Source: Ascidia mentula
Taxonomy: Eukaryota > Chordata > Ascidiacea > Phlebobranchia > Ascidiidae
Assembly: GCA_947561715.1 (NCBI GenBank)
Contig: OX387197.1
Coordinates: 377,001-441,000, forward strand
Reading direction: 5' to 3'
DNA: 64,000 bases
The translations under genes were made by a program, and so were the position numbers. Numbering within the stretch: position 1 is the stretch's first letter; each line of letters starts with the position of its first letter. The notes under the pieces were generated by a model. That model was given only the letters and a program-made list of their open reading frames with translations, did no database searches and had not been told where the DNA came from. Below, piece after piece: positions 11,289 through 24,700 of this stretch.

Positions 11289-13004
11289 CGTCATAAGGGC
11301 GTCTGTTGCGTTATAGTTCAAATGCAGTAACTGTACATTTAAAATGGCTTCGAATTGCTGTGAATTTGTTAATTTTTTGTAGCCAGGAGTACATGGTGCA
11401 TTGTGTAAGCTGCATACAGATGGCTACTGTTTCGACCTTGGTCAATTAATATCATTGGCTCCACTTTGCATATCGTACTAAGTGCATGCTGCTTATTAAA
11501 CGTACCTGGTGCAAATATAGTGTTGTTGGTTGGCTAACTGTTTAAACCCAACCTGTACATTGAGATTTGCATAAATTCAAATAATTCTTGCACCAGAGTT
11601 ACGTTGGACGCTAAAAAAAACGAGAAATGCATCTAGTTAACCTGTTAACATCAACCAATTTAAAACTTTAAGGGGTTGGGGCTGGTAGTTTCAAGGTCAA
11701 CACCTCACAGCTGCTCACAAAACGTGGCGATGCAAATAAGTTGTTCACACCAGGTCCATCGAGAGAGAGAAATAAGTGTGTCGGTGCGAGAACCTTTTGT
11801 AATTTAGATCACATGACGTTATCGGTGGAGACCCAGGCTTCTACGATAGAAATCACTTAAATCATGGGCCCCCATTTGTTGTTCATGGGCCCACCTTAAC
11901 GAGGCGGGGGCCCTAGTACGCGGCACCGGCTGCTCCCCCTCTCTCGTGTAGTCTGCATTCAGGTTTCAACACTCCCTTATTTCATTTTTTCTCTTGTAAA
12001 TCGAAAATGCTTCATAATTATTGCAACCGAGTAACGATTCGGTTTTGAAATCTCTGAAGTATTTTGAAAACTTTTATTAATGATACCCAGGGTCCACGAC
12101 TCATTGATTTACATTACTTAACTATGCAGCAGGAGATTTAGGTTTTTCGTTTGTCTGTTTCGTGTAAATTTAAATAGGTAATTTCTACGTAATTTAAAAA
12201 CTCACTCTACACATACGGTTGTATTAAGTGCAGCCTTCATTTGCCACGAATAGTTGCTGTTATGCAAAGTGAAGAAGTGCGATATGGTAAACCTGAACTT
12301 TTTACTTCACAAGTTGTCCGAGAAACAACCTTGAGGATATTTAGGAATTTATATAGATAAGTTTGAAGCAGACGGTTTGTCCACCATGCACGGGACGCAG
12401 AGATTGAATTATTCGCTTAGCTTATGGAAACTTTAGAACAGGTTTCTTTGACAACATCATAAAAAAATCATTGTTAAGTTAGAAATGGGACTTGGAGCCA
12501 AGTAGGAACCAGAATATCAGATTAAACCCAGGCATGTTCGGATATAATTAACGCAAGTATTTTCTGACTACGTTTTTTACAAAAACATTTTACAAAGAAG
12601 ATGTTCAACGAATGTAATCTTCAAACTGGTTTGTGATTATAACAGAGATTGAAACAACGCACTGGAATATATTGTGGGCGGAAATGAGTCCCCGGTAGTT
12701 GGTGGTCACTTACAAATCGATCGAATAGTTCAGATTATATAACATCATATTTACGAGTTCAAGGTCACCTTTTCAATGCTTGAACCCCACGTGTTACACT
12801 AAACAGCAATGTTAAATATATTAGTCGAATGGTTATATATGATTCGGAACATTATGTTGTTTGCGAACTAAAACAATTCCTTCATCACAAACAACTTTTT
12901 CATGAAAACATCTACAACACCACTGTATGGTTCAACAATTTAAATGTGCTGAGACACCTTGTTTGATTTGTCGTCGTGTTCGTTGAAAGCACACAGGTCA
13001 TATA
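11289..13004. repeat. Intergenic region with dispersed repeats and a rearranged hammerhead-like piece
   Basis: No gene is supported. Three repeats can be seen. (1) 11399-11475 matches the hammerhead element at 44223-44311: its first part is the reverse complement of the ribozyme's 3' half and its last part (ATTGGCTCCACTTTGC) is in direct orientation. (2) 11565-11725 is about 85% alike a segment at 18725-18870 in the same orientation, so the pair flanks the LDLa-GPCR gene. (3) 11870-11950 is GC-rich with GGGCCC motifs and is related to 4890-4950. Confidence 0.5.
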
Positions 13005-13978
13005 GGGGAGACCGGGGATAGCTCGGACGGTTTTGGAAAAATTGCTCATATTTTTTTTAAATTATGAACCTCATTCTTAAATTTTATTTTGTTGTAAGTA
13101 GTAAAGCATTGCTCAAAAAACAAAAGGTTTTTCGTTCGTTTTAGCTCACTAAAAATGTTTATTCAGCCCATTTTTTAAACAGGTCTCAAATGTCCGAAGT
13201 CACCCCGGTACCGGGGTAACATCGGACGTGACTGGGGATATCTCGGCCAGCCAGTTTTAACAGACATTTTTTTTGTTTATTTAACAAATAACTGAAATCA
13301 AACTTGGCGCAATATCAGCTTTGGGGCATTAGCGCATAAAATATCATTCAAGCTTTCAGGAATCGGGGCGTGGCCACTTATCGTTTCGACCCTTCCACAC
13401 GTTCATGCTTTGGGTAAATCGTATACGTTTAACGGCAGCACGGATATCATAGATTTTTGAGTCAACAAACGATTTTTTATCTTTGGGACTTTTTCTTACT
13501 GCCAAAATTCAATCATTTCATCCAGCCTCTGTTTATTCTCTACTATGACCGATAATTTTCATAAAACTCAAAAATTGTTGCCTTCTCGCGATTTTTTGCC
13601 ATGATGTCCGAAGTATCCCCGACCACGTGACGACATAGAAATTTCTAAACTATGGCCGTATTTTTAAAGGTTACACAAAATCATCATTGGCCTATCCAAG
13701 AATACATATTTGATTATGCAATCAACCCAAAATTACTGCATTTTGATTAACTGTGACAGATATATAACCTTCCACATACATATTAAAAAACTTGGTTTCA
13801 CTGATAAATTGACTTTTTCGATTATAACTTTTTAAGCAGACATGATTTAATTCCAAAGTTCCTGTTAACGTTTGATGGAGACATAAAGCTTTTGTAAAAG
13901 TGTCTTAACAATACCTAACTGTGACGTAAAATACCTGGTCCGAGGTATCCCCGTGTCCGAGGTATCCCCGGTCTCCCC
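13005..13978. mobile_element. TA-target MITE with subterminal TCCGAnGTATCCCCG repeats
   Basis: Terminal inverted repeats begin GGGGAGACCGGGGATA and match at both ends for about 24 bp with one difference. The element lies between TA dinucleotides (13003-13004 and 13979-13980), consistent with a TA duplication as in Tc1/mariner-like elements. Inside, the motif TCCGARGTATCCCCG or its complement recurs near both ends (around 13190-13260, 13600 and 13940-13970). That is typical of multiple transposase-binding sites. The 974-bp element has no transposase frame. The superfamily is inferred only from the TA target. Confidence 0.8.
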
Positions 13979-14184
13979 TAACGGACAGTCTATACCAAGT
14001 TATGGTTATGCAAATAATGGAGTGGGTTGAAAGAAAAGCAACTTCCCTATTTTGATTTTCTGACAATTTGTCCCCTAAACTACCTTCTGGAATTAGTATA
14101 TATTCAGCAGACATTTTCGTTCACAGTTCTTAGTTATTTCATAAAATTTGTTATTTTGCAGCTAAAACACAGATATCGTAGATA

Positions 14185-17100
14185 ATGTTTAAGTTATTTT
14201 TGATATTTGTGTTCATCGGATGGGCGGAAGGTGAATGTCCGGGTGAGGACACGAGTCTGGCTCCTCTTCCCATTACTAGTAAGTTCTGCTGCCCTGTTTC
14301 TACTCTTGTTGGCCAAGCCTATTTGTATCATTGAAATGCTACGTGGTATTCCAGAAAAATTAATCTCAAAAGGATAAAAATGCAACAACCACAAAGCAAA
14401 CTGTCCAGCAATTTGAATATGAAAAAGCGCCTTGTTACGTCATAAGCTCAAATCAAACAAACAATTAATTTAAACAATGTGTAAATAACTTGACATTGTC
14501 ATTACAAACGATAAATTGTTACTTACAACAGGAGATGAAAATCTACCGGTTTGTGAAGCTCCGTATCTTGACCCCAACTGCACTTGTCCTACGTCCATGT
14601 TCGAATGCGCTTGCCACAAGGTCGGTAAATGTGGGTCCAATCAAGCAGGATGTATTGTGTGGGATTGGTTGTACGACGGAATTAACGACTGTGGAGATTG
14701 GAGTGATGAGTTTAGTGGTGTTTGTCCTGATGGTAGATTCCAGTGCGATTGTTTTAACACAACTTGTCCAGGAAGTTATGGTTGTATAGAAAAAGGTTTG
14801 CATTGTAATGGACAAAGCAATTGTCGAGATTTAAGTGATGAGATCAACTGCACATGCCCAGTAGATAAATTCGAATGTGCTTGCTACAAAGCTAAAAACT
14901 GTGCAGTTAAAAATGGCTGCATTAGCAAAACTTACGAATGCGATGGTTTTGATCAATGTGGAGATGGCAGCGATGAGTTTAACTGCACATGTCCGGCACA
15001 TATGTTTGAGTGTCCATGTTTAACCACCAGAAACTGTGGCGACTGCATAAGTAAATCCCTTATATGTGATGGACATATTGACTGTGATGACGGTAGTGAT
15101 GAGGTTAACTGTACGTGTCCAGTGGACAAGTTTGAATGTCCATGTTACAAAACTAAAACTTGTGCCTCCGTTAGAGGTGGTTGTATTGAAAAATCTCTAC
15201 AATGCGATGGATATAATACCTGTGGAGATTGGAGTGATGAGGTTAACTGCACATGTCCAGCGGATACGTTTGAATGTCCTTGTTACAAAACTAAAAACTG
15301 CTCTACAGGGTATGGTTGTTTAAAAAAATCTTGGCAATGCGATGGACATAATACCTGCGGAGATTGGAGTGATGAGGTTAACTGCACATGTCCAGCGGAT
15401 ATGTTTGCATGTTCATGTTACAAAACTAAAAACTGCTCTACAGGGTATGGTTGCATCAGTAAATGGCATGAATGTGATGGAATTAGTCAATGCGAAGATG
15501 GTAGTGATGAGGTTAACTGCACATGTCCAGTGGACAAGTTTGCTTGTTCATGTTACAAAACTAAAAACTGCTCTACAGGGCATGGTTGCATCAGTAAATG
15601 GCATGAATGTGATGGAATTAGTCAATGCGAGGACGGTAGTGATGAGTTTAACTGCACATGTCCAGTGGACAAGTTTGAGTGTGCTTGTGTTGGATTGAAA
15701 CAATGTAGAAATGATTTAAAATGCATTGATCGATCTTTGTTGTGTGACGGAAAACCTGACTGTATTGATGGAAGTGATGAGACACATTATACATGCAACT
15801 GTTCTGGTACTCACGCCAGATGTCCATGTAATCCAAATAACACGCAATGCTCTCCAGACAGTAGATGTATACCTTTTACATGGATAAATGATAACTTCGT
15901 AGATTGTGTTGGTGAAAGTGACGAAGTTTGTTCATTTTCTAACATCACATGTCAATCTTGTCATGTGGTTGCTCTAACTTGTCCAAGTGAAAAGGAAGCC
16001 AGAAATCTCATACATACGACTTATCCACATACGTGCAATGAAGTTGTTAGTAAAACGTGCGCTACTGATGTTAATAATTGTGAAGTTCATAAAGTGGTTT
16101 GTACAATTCCAACATGTACAAATCTTACTGAGGTATGCCGAAATGTGTTTTTCTGCGAAAATCAACAACTTATATCAAGCAACTACTTTTGTGATGGAAA
16201 AAGTGATCTGATTAACAATTGTGGCGACAAAAGTGACGAAGTTCAACATGGGTTTGGGTTTAAATGTTCTGGATCATCAAGAAAAGGTGTTTGTGTTTTA
16301 CCTCAAACCAACGTCTACGATTCAGTGGCTCAATGTTCTGACAGTTCTGATATTTGTTTCCTCAATGGACAGTTTAGATGTTTCCAGTGTTTGGACAGAA
16401 AGCTGATAGTTTCAAGCAAGCAAGTTTGTGACGGTGTAGTGGATTGCTTTGATATGTCAGATGAATGTTTATGCGAAAATAAAATATTGTGTCGCGATAT
16501 ACGAGGAGATTGTCCCCAGAACCAAATGCATTGTAAGGACAGTTCTACGTGTGTGGACCAAGATAAGGTGTTGTGTAACACAAGTTTACAATGTGTTAAC
16601 CAAACTAACACAAAATACTGTTCAACTGCTGTTTCACGCAACGAGTGTGTAGCAGATGACAGAATTTACACTAATAATAATATAGACAACGAGCCCATTT
16701 GTGTTAAACTGATGAAGAAAGAATTTAGTCGGTGGTTTCAAAGAAAGGACGCAAAACAATTCTTCCCATTGTGGTGTGATGGATCTATCAAAGATTATTT
16801 AGGTTTAAAAGGGGAAGAATATTGCCCGAACAGGTTTAAATGTTTCGCTAGTGGGGAAATCAACATAGAATCACATCGAGTCTGTGATGGAATTATTGAT
16901 TGTGACGACATAACTGACGAAGTTTTAGAACTTTGTAACAATACCAGCTACTACTGCAAAAGTAAAGGAAAGATTTCCATCGATAGGAATCATGTTTGTG
17001 ACGGAATAATCGACTGCGATGACGTATCTGATGAAAGCAGGTGTCGTTGTGAAAATACCAGGTTTTATTGCACCAATAAACAACCTTTGTCTGTTGAAAT

Positions 17101-18370
17101 GAAACTTGTACAGAACGGAATTAATGACTGCTCAGACGGAAGTGACGAATGTGTTAATTTAGCTGGAAACGCATTTGCAGACGTCAACGAAATGATCGCA
17201 AACCCAGTTTATCGAGGTATCTTCTGGGTGACAAGCATCTTAGCACTGGGAGGGAATTCGTTTGTATTTGTTACAACCACACGAGACTTAAAAAAAGCTG
17301 GCAATGACCAGAATTTGTTCATTAATACAAGCGTTTTTATTCTTAACCTCTGCGTGTCTGACCTTCTCATGGGAGTTTATCTACTGGCAATCATAATACA
17401 AGGGACTAGATATTCGGGATCTTATTGTTTGTTTGATAAAGAATGGAGATCAAGTAGCTTGTGTTCAGAACTTGGAGCACTTGTAGTTGTATCATCAGAA
17501 GCATCAGCTTTCACTATGACAGCTATGACCACATTTCGACTGATATCGGTTTATAAGCCGTACATTATACGAAACGTTAGTGTTACTAAAACTGTGATTG
17601 CTGAATTGTCTTGTTGGACATTAGCCATTTTGTTGGCAACCGTTCCTTTGCTCAACGCAACTTCTGAGTACTTTGCCACTGATGTTTGGTTTCCAAACAA
17701 CTTTTATGAAACCGATTTCGTATCAAGAGAAAACATGTTGTTACTTGCACAAAGAATTTCCGCATCAGAACCAGAGTCTTGGTACGATGTTAAACGTACA
17801 ATTGAAAACGCCTTTCCACGTAACTCTATCAAGGGAGAGTTTGGATATTATGGTGAAACGAGCGTCTGTATGCCACGTTTGTTTGCAACAACCAATGAGT
17901 TTGCTTGGGAATATTCAACATTCCTTATCACAATCAACTTCCTCATGTTCATCTACATGGTGGTTGCTTATTTTCTTATTTACAAGCGAAGCAACCGCAT
18001 GAAAGGATCCAGAAGCACTGATGGCAGCTCCAAGATGCAGAAGAGAATCAGCAGGTTGATTTTGACCGACTTTTGTTGCTGGATTCCAATTTGTGTGATG
18101 GGATTTTTGAGTGTTGGAGGAGTGAAGATGCCAGGAGACGCTTATGTGTTGAGTGCTTGTCTGTTGCTTCCAATCAACAGCGCCCTCAACCCCTTGCTCT
18201 ACTCCAAAGCATTGGAAGAGAAATTGCCTAAGATGAACAATTGGCTCGTATCCAAAATATCATCATTCCATACAGCAAGGAATCGTTCTTCTCAAGCGTT
18301 CGATTCAAGTGTTAAATACAACCCCCGTGCTGAGCAGGATGGCGGGGAAGTGATTGAGCTTGCTGGATAA
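14185..18370 (+). CDS. LDLa-repeat rhodopsin-class GPCR (RXFP/GRL101-like)
   Basis: Two exons (14185-14278 and 14532-18370) give 1,310 aa. Exon 1 encodes a signal peptide (MFKLFLIFVFIGWAEG). The ectodomain of about 900 residues has some 15 LDL-receptor class A-like modules, each ending in CxDGSDE-type acidic Ca-binding residues. The 7TM domain starts near residue 925: TM1 GGNS, TM2 NLCVSDLLMGVYLLA (close to LGR/RXFP receptors), FRLISVYKP in place of DRY, TM6 DFCCWIP and NPLLY in TM7. RXFP1/2 and the snail receptor GRL101 combine LDLa modules with leucine-rich repeats and this 7TM class; no leucine-rich repeats are seen here. Modules 3-9 have eight cysteines instead of six and are strongly alike at DNA level with a period of about 135 bp, indicating recent tandem growth. 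The ligand is unknown. Confidence 0.9.
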
Positions 18371-18719
18371 TGTGATGTTCTTGTCAAGCGTTGCTTCATT
18401 TATAACTTTTTTTTGGATACCAAGAAAAATTATTTTTTTAATTAGCAATGACCAGTAAACCTCTACAACCGTTTATTGTTAAATCGGTTGTAATTTGTAA
18501 GTTATTACTTGCTCAAGATCTTTTGTTGAAAAGGTAACTTTGCGTATCTGTATTAGTAAAACAAAATGAAGTGTAGATTATTTGCTTTTGTCAATTGTTA
18601 GTAATATCGGTTTGGTTTAAATGTCCTGATTAAATAATCATGTGGTGTGGAACAACAAATACTAAAATCAACCCAGTGAACGTTTCTCAGGCAAGAATTT
18701 AGACAGATGCGGCTTGATA

Positions 18720-18875
18720 TTTGAATGAATTCGAATAATTCTTGCACCAGAATTACGTTGGACGCTAAAAAAAGCAAGAAACGCATCTAGTTAACCCGTT
18801 AACATCAACCTAATAGTTTAGGGGCTTGGGACTGGTCGTTTCAAGTACAACACCTCACAGCTGTTAACAGAAACC
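18720..18875 (+). repeat. Dispersed repeat, second copy (pairs with 11565-11725)
   Basis: Shares AATAATTCTTGCACCAGA, CGTTGGACGCTAAAAAAA and CAACACCTCACAGCTG with the copy before the GPCR gene, in the same orientation. No terminal repeats were found. The pair may be copies of one interspersed element or a trace of recombination around the gene. Confidence 0.65.
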
Positions 18876-19664
18876 TGAAAACGTAAACAGAAATCACACG
18901 TCACAAAACGAGTAAACAGGGCAACGCAAACAGGAGACGTTCAGGTTTCAACTCTTAAAACTATTACTAGGCATCTTAAAACTATTACTGTTACACTGCT
19001 ATTATTACTGAGATTCTACAAGCTATTCGCCGACTTGGGATTTATTCTCACAGCCTGATAATAAACTGTTTATTCGGATACAACGGTTTGCTGGTGAGGT
19101 TCAAACCTTACAGGCTCAAGCTACTTTTTTCGCAAAAAAAAGTTGCAAAATTTACCCAATGACTTCGCAAAGAAAGTTGTGAGCAGTTTTTAGATTAATT
19201 ATTGTACATGTGCTTTAGGACCTATATTAATATTAATTCCCCCAAATCAAGTTTAGAATGTTATTAACATTAAGCCCGCAGAAGTTGACCTGACGGAACC
19301 GGTCGCAGTTCCTCGACATCCTGCACTCACTCGATGTTTTTTCTGAAAGGGGGTGGTGTAGCGACTACTGCGTATTTATCGAACCGTGACATGCGTCGAT
19401 TGCCTTTTTCTACGTTTATTGACCACCCTTATTCTAGCAGAATTCTGGCAAAATAATTTTGCAAATTTGCCATATTTTACAAGGTACAACAGTCATTTAC
19501 TAAAAATTTGTGTTTTTTGATTAGAATCAAATTACAGGGGTCAGCAAGCAGTTTAAACCTCAAATCATGTTAAAAAAACCTTGTCGCAGCTATATCAATA
19601 AAAAAAATCGCCTCTTTTGCGATTTTCGAAAAAAAAATTTGCGGAAAATCTTCCCTATAATTCA

Positions 19665-19928
19665 AACAATTCTGCTAAGCGTTATGGTAATAGGTGCCAA
19701 AATTGACCAATATCAAGAGAACGGAAATTTAATGCTCTACAACATGCAAACATATTTGAAATTAAGATGGCGGACGACTTCCAAATCTCCCATTAAACGT
19801 GACCCTCTTTTCGCGGTTTAGCATAATGGCGGCATGCGAAAAACTTCTCTAATTTAAACAACTCTGCTCAGCGTTGTGGTTTAAATACGTGCCAAAATTG
19901 ACCAATATCAAGAGAAATTTAAACTGGT
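19665..19928 (+). repeat. Tandem duplication, unit about 190 bp
   Basis: Two similar segments (about 19668-19735 and 19858-19922) contain CAAACAATTCTGCTAAGCG / AAACAACTCTGCTCAGCG followed by GTGCCAAAATTGACCAAT. No gene is supported between 18,371 and 19,930. Confidence 0.5.
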
Positions 19929-19929
19929 A

Positions 19930-21120
19930 AAATGTCCACGTCACAAACTGATCACCCTGTTTCCTGAAACTGGGAAAGATCTTCTACAGCCCCAAAATTA
20001 TCGCCCGATAACTTTGCTAAACATGGACTATAAGATCGCCTCGAAAGTGGTCAACGCAAGAATACGCGGTGTTGTATCCAAGGACCAACACGGCTTCCAA
20101 CCACACCAATATATGTGGACAAATATCCGGTTGCTGTTCGACATGATTGAGAGTACGGACCATTACCGTGTTTCTGGGGCAGTACTGTCTTTAGATATTT
20201 ATAAAGCCTTTGACACTTTAAGATTTTTTAATCAAAACTTGAAACGATAAAGAAACATACCTTGGTTCAAAACATACAACGTTAAAATGCAGCGACGAGA
20301 GTTATACTTCAATTGCTTTTTGTCTCTCGCTCAGTGTCCTTGTCTTATAGTTCTCGTTCTCTGTTCCCCTCTTTTAGCTCAAGGCCGTGCGGTATTTATA
20401 ATATAAACGAAATAAGAAAAAATACCGATGTGGACAGGATTATAAAAAACGTCGATGTGATTATTAAACGCAAAGCCGATTTGCACATATGTCAGAGATT
20501 AACCCATATGTCGGAGAGAGCGAAGCAATTAACCCAAAATACCATATGCGCACGTACGCTAATCAATTTGCGCAATATAACAGAAAATAACATTTAATAA
20601 TAAAGTTTTGCTGCACCACTCTCCCCAACTTTGTTCGTGCTCTGCATTGAATGTCTGGTAACAGCGCTTAGACAGGGCGACTTAAAAGGAATACGCCTCT
20701 ACGATAAAGAATACAAAACATCCTTATTTGCAAAACATCCCATTGTTTTTACACAAGGTTCGGATACTGATTTCACAAAATTCATTCAAATTTTAAAGGA
20801 CTTTGGTGAAATAACTGATTGCAAAGCAAATATGGAAAAATTCTCTGCCTTTTTCGTTTGCCCAAATCGCTCAAACCAACATAAACCCTTTCAACTGACT
20901 GGACTTCAATGGCTACGGACTTCAGAAAATACAAGGATGAGGATATAATTGAATTGAACTTTTCCTCTTTCCTTAAAAAGCGAACATAGTAGTGAACCTT
21001 TGGGCGACCAGAGGAATAACCCTTATCGGGAAGATAACAATAGCCAAGAGTCTCATTATACCCATATTGACTTATAAATTGTGCGTATTATCAGTCGTAA
21101 TCCAAAAAAAATACACTTCT
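19930..21120 (+). mobile_element. Degraded LINE (L1/Tx1-like) reverse transcriptase remnants
   Basis: Two pieces of a non-LTR reverse transcriptase lie in order. The first (about 19930-20250) reads NYRPITLLNMDYKIASK, KDQHGFQP, TNIRLLFDMIE and LSLDIYKAFDTL, the conserved RT regions of L1/Tx1-type LINEs. The second (about 20605-21120) reads PLSPTLFVLCIE, KTSLFA where FADD is expected, and TRGITLIGKITIAKSL, a thumb-region motif of these LINEs. About 340 bp of unrelated sequence separates them. The catalytic FADD reads FAKH and several frame changes are present, so it is long dead. No endonuclease domain, tail or target duplication was found. Confidence 0.8.
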
Positions 21121-21775
21121 AAAATTCGCGTGAAGCTCTATAGCGTTTAAGGGCGTAAAGGGGATATGGTTGATATTTGTCCAATTTAAGAAGGTGCGCG
21201 TTTTTTTAGAAGGCCAAATTTGATTTTATTCGATAGCAGGAGTGTGCAAGTTTGTTGGTTCAAAATGATTTCAACGGCATACGTTTGTGCAAGGTTTTAT
21301 GGCCGAAATGTATTCGTGATGTGCGCAAAACATGGGAAAATAAGGGTGGTATGGTTTTTGTTTTGCAAATTTGACAATGTGCGCGTTTTTTTAGAACTTG
21401 GTTTTCTGGCAATTAACTGTAAGTTTATTGGATTGCAACCATGTATCGACCTTGTCAAATTCAATATTTGCATATTTCTCCAAATCCTCTTTGCCAGTAA
21501 AACCATTGTTGTCCATGACGCAATTTAAATGATTATTGTGCATATATCAATAAAACAGCAATAATTATCTTCTGTGTGTCCCTAAACCAAGTTTTGAAGG
21601 TCATCAGCCTTAATACACATATTGAGTGATTTGCTTTATTGCCCACCACAATTACTGTGGCTTGTGACCAATGAAGGTCCACTAGTATATATTATTTGAA
21701 GGGGAAAAAATGATTGCAGCTGCATTGGACAAAACACAGAAAGAGTGTCCAGGCCTGTTATAGAGGGCGCTATGG
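21121..21775. other. Intergenic, nothing recognised
   Basis: A repeated phrase (GTGCGCGTTTTTTTAGAA near 21194 and 21380) suggests a degraded tandem or dispersed repeat. No coding exon is supported. Confidence 0.3.
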
Positions 21776-24700
21776 TCAACGAAGACGTGGCAAAGGTTGA
21801 ACAGGCACTACAAATACTACAAAAATAGAGAACACAAGGAGTGCAACGATTCGGATGATGAGGTATATATCACATGTTTTTTTTTCTGCAAAACAAAATC
21901 TAGTTGTTACGTCATCTAATAGCATTATTTCTGCTCCTCTGAGAAAAACAGTAGCTTTTGACGATGGCCAAATGCACTGATTGGATTCCATTATTTTTGC
22001 TACAATACTTTTGTTTTTATTAAATAATTGAAAAAAAATTAAATAATATGATAAATTTTGAACTAAAATACACAAAAATTCATCATCAACAGATAAGAAC
22101 TCCCACAATCAGACACATCACAAATTATTATCCAGTCCGACAATGGAGTTGTTACGTAACCAATAAAACATACAATAAACAGCCAATTTCTGTCCACAAA
22201 AAAAAATACGTATGTACCTTTAATAAATTACAACCTAATTACTTTGGTTCTACGATTATTTATATTTTTACATAAATAATTATTATTTATAATAGTACAA
22301 AGTGTTTTTCAATTCACCTTCTATATGAATCATCAATGGTTTACTATATGGTCCTTTCCCAGCTAAGTTTGCAACTCTCATTTTCACCCAGTAATATGTG
22401 TTGACATTTGAAACATCGACCTTTCATTTAAAGCAAAATATTAAAATTTTGTAAACATCAAGAATTTTTATTGCTGTGTACCTTGAAGACAGTTTGTGTT
22501 GCATGAACATCATGTTCAATATTTGTAACCGACGAACTTCCACTAGGTGGTGTTGGAGTATCTGCACCATCATATAATTCTTCTTTTTGCAAAAGTATCT
22601 CATAGGTTACAATTTTTGCTCCATAATACCTTTTTTGGAATCCCTGTGAAAGTAATTTTTTTTAAAAAGCTGTTTATAAACTTGTCAAGTGTGCTATATT
22701 AATGCATGAAATTTAATTGTTCCTTGCAGCAAGGGTTGCTCCCCAGGCGTACTATATTTTGAAAATCTGTTTTTCGGGCACAATTGAACATAACTTTTAT
22801 TCACCGACGCTTCACCTGCTGTTTAGCTAGGCTTTATCGAAGTTGTTGTGTTTGAGGAGTGACCTCAACAGAAGTGAAGTATTTAATTCCTTATGAAGCC
22901 AAGCTGTATGGGAGGGGAATTGACCGTGAATAAAATGTGTGTTTAATTGTGCCAGAAGATTATTAAAATATTTGTCATAGCATAAAGAAACCAGTTTAAA
23001 GCTTGGGAAAAGATATTTGTTTCTAAATACACTAATTTTTGCTGAACACATCCTGTTACCTCCCAAGTTACAACCAGTTTTCCCTCTTCATGATTTCCAG
23101 ATATTCCTGTAGGTGCTGATACAGGAGCTGTGAAAATAAGGATGCAACATACATTTTCAGCTTTGTATTTATTACTTCATAGCAAAAGTCTTAGGGTAAA
23201 GTGCTTTCATAAAGAAAGCCCAGTCTGTACAAATAAAATCAAAAAGTGTGCATATTAACCGAAATGGTCAGTAAGTTGTTGTTTGGGCAATGCTGAAAAG
23301 TAAATTAATGCAGGATTTATCGACAACCTCAGGTGGTGTGAGTAATAACATTCGATACTTTTTTTCTGAAATTGACTTTTTTCCAACGCCACTTATTGTG
23401 CGTGGCACAGGTGGAAACTTCACAAATAAGAACTGATGATGCTTTTAGCGAATTATAAGGTTCACAGGCTTCGCAGCCAAGGCATTGCAGCCAAGCTGGA
23501 TCAGCCACTTTTTCCCGACAAGTCGGAGCGAGATCTAAAGAATCAAGCTCCCGGTGAGGTTTGAACTCACGACCCTGGGCTAACCAGGCCCAACGCTCTA
23601 CCAACTGAGCTACAGGAGCTTAGTGGTTTCACGGGGTATATTGTGGTCAAGGTACACTGGTGCGCAAGCGCACAACTTGCCAGGCGACCTTCACAACGTA
23701 GAGGATCTCTACCACCGTAATCAGTCAACGCAGAAGTAATGCCATGCTTTCGCATAGCATGCGCAAAGGGCCTGCGCAGTGGGGCGATCCTGCCTTGATG
23801 CTATGCGAAAGCGTGGTATTACTTCTGCGTTTAGCGAAACATGTTTTCTTTATAATAAACTGCTTTTTGACACAAGGTTATACTTTGTATTACAATTTTG
23901 GTTGAGGCTTCACAAATTTATTTAATTGTTTCTTAGTAAAGGCATTTACAAGATTTACTAAGACACATTCAAAGATTTTTTTGATTGTTTGAAAACCTGT
24001 TACTTTACTATTATCTTGAATTTCACATTTCTGGGTACATTTACCTCCAGCCATGGTAATGTTCCATTCGGTTTCTGCACTGGCTTCACTTTTTTCCATC
24101 TTGTTCCATGCATAAACACGATATGAGTAATAATTATATGGAAGTAAGTTATCAACTGTGCATGATGTTGTGTTTGTAGAACAAGCTTGACTCCATTCTG
24201 TGTCATATTCTCCTTTCTTTTCAGCTTCATAACTAGTTATGGAGGCTCCATTTGATTTAGGTTCGTTCCATGTAACAAGTTGAGAGTTGGACGATGATAA
24301 CATTATCTTCACATTGGTTGGTGCACCAGGTGGGACTAGAATACAATTGGGTCTTATAAACAAACTTAATATTAAAATCATATTTGTGAATATTTAAAAA
24401 TATTAATGACTCTGCATTATAGTTTTAGCGAAAAGATAAAGAATTAATGCTTTCCCAAATTGTACCGAAAACATCAACACAGATTTGTTTACAATCAGTT
24501 GAAACTTCAGTAGCTGCACAACATTCATATTCCCCAATTTGTTGACTTCCAACATCACGCAACTGGAAAAAAGTATCATATCTGAAACAGCAAAAGCGAC
24601 AAAATTGCTTTATGTACTTACCTCCAAAACTCCACCAGTAGCTTTGTAGTGAGAATCAATATTGCTGATTGTTTTGTTATTTTGTTTCCAGCTCCATGAA

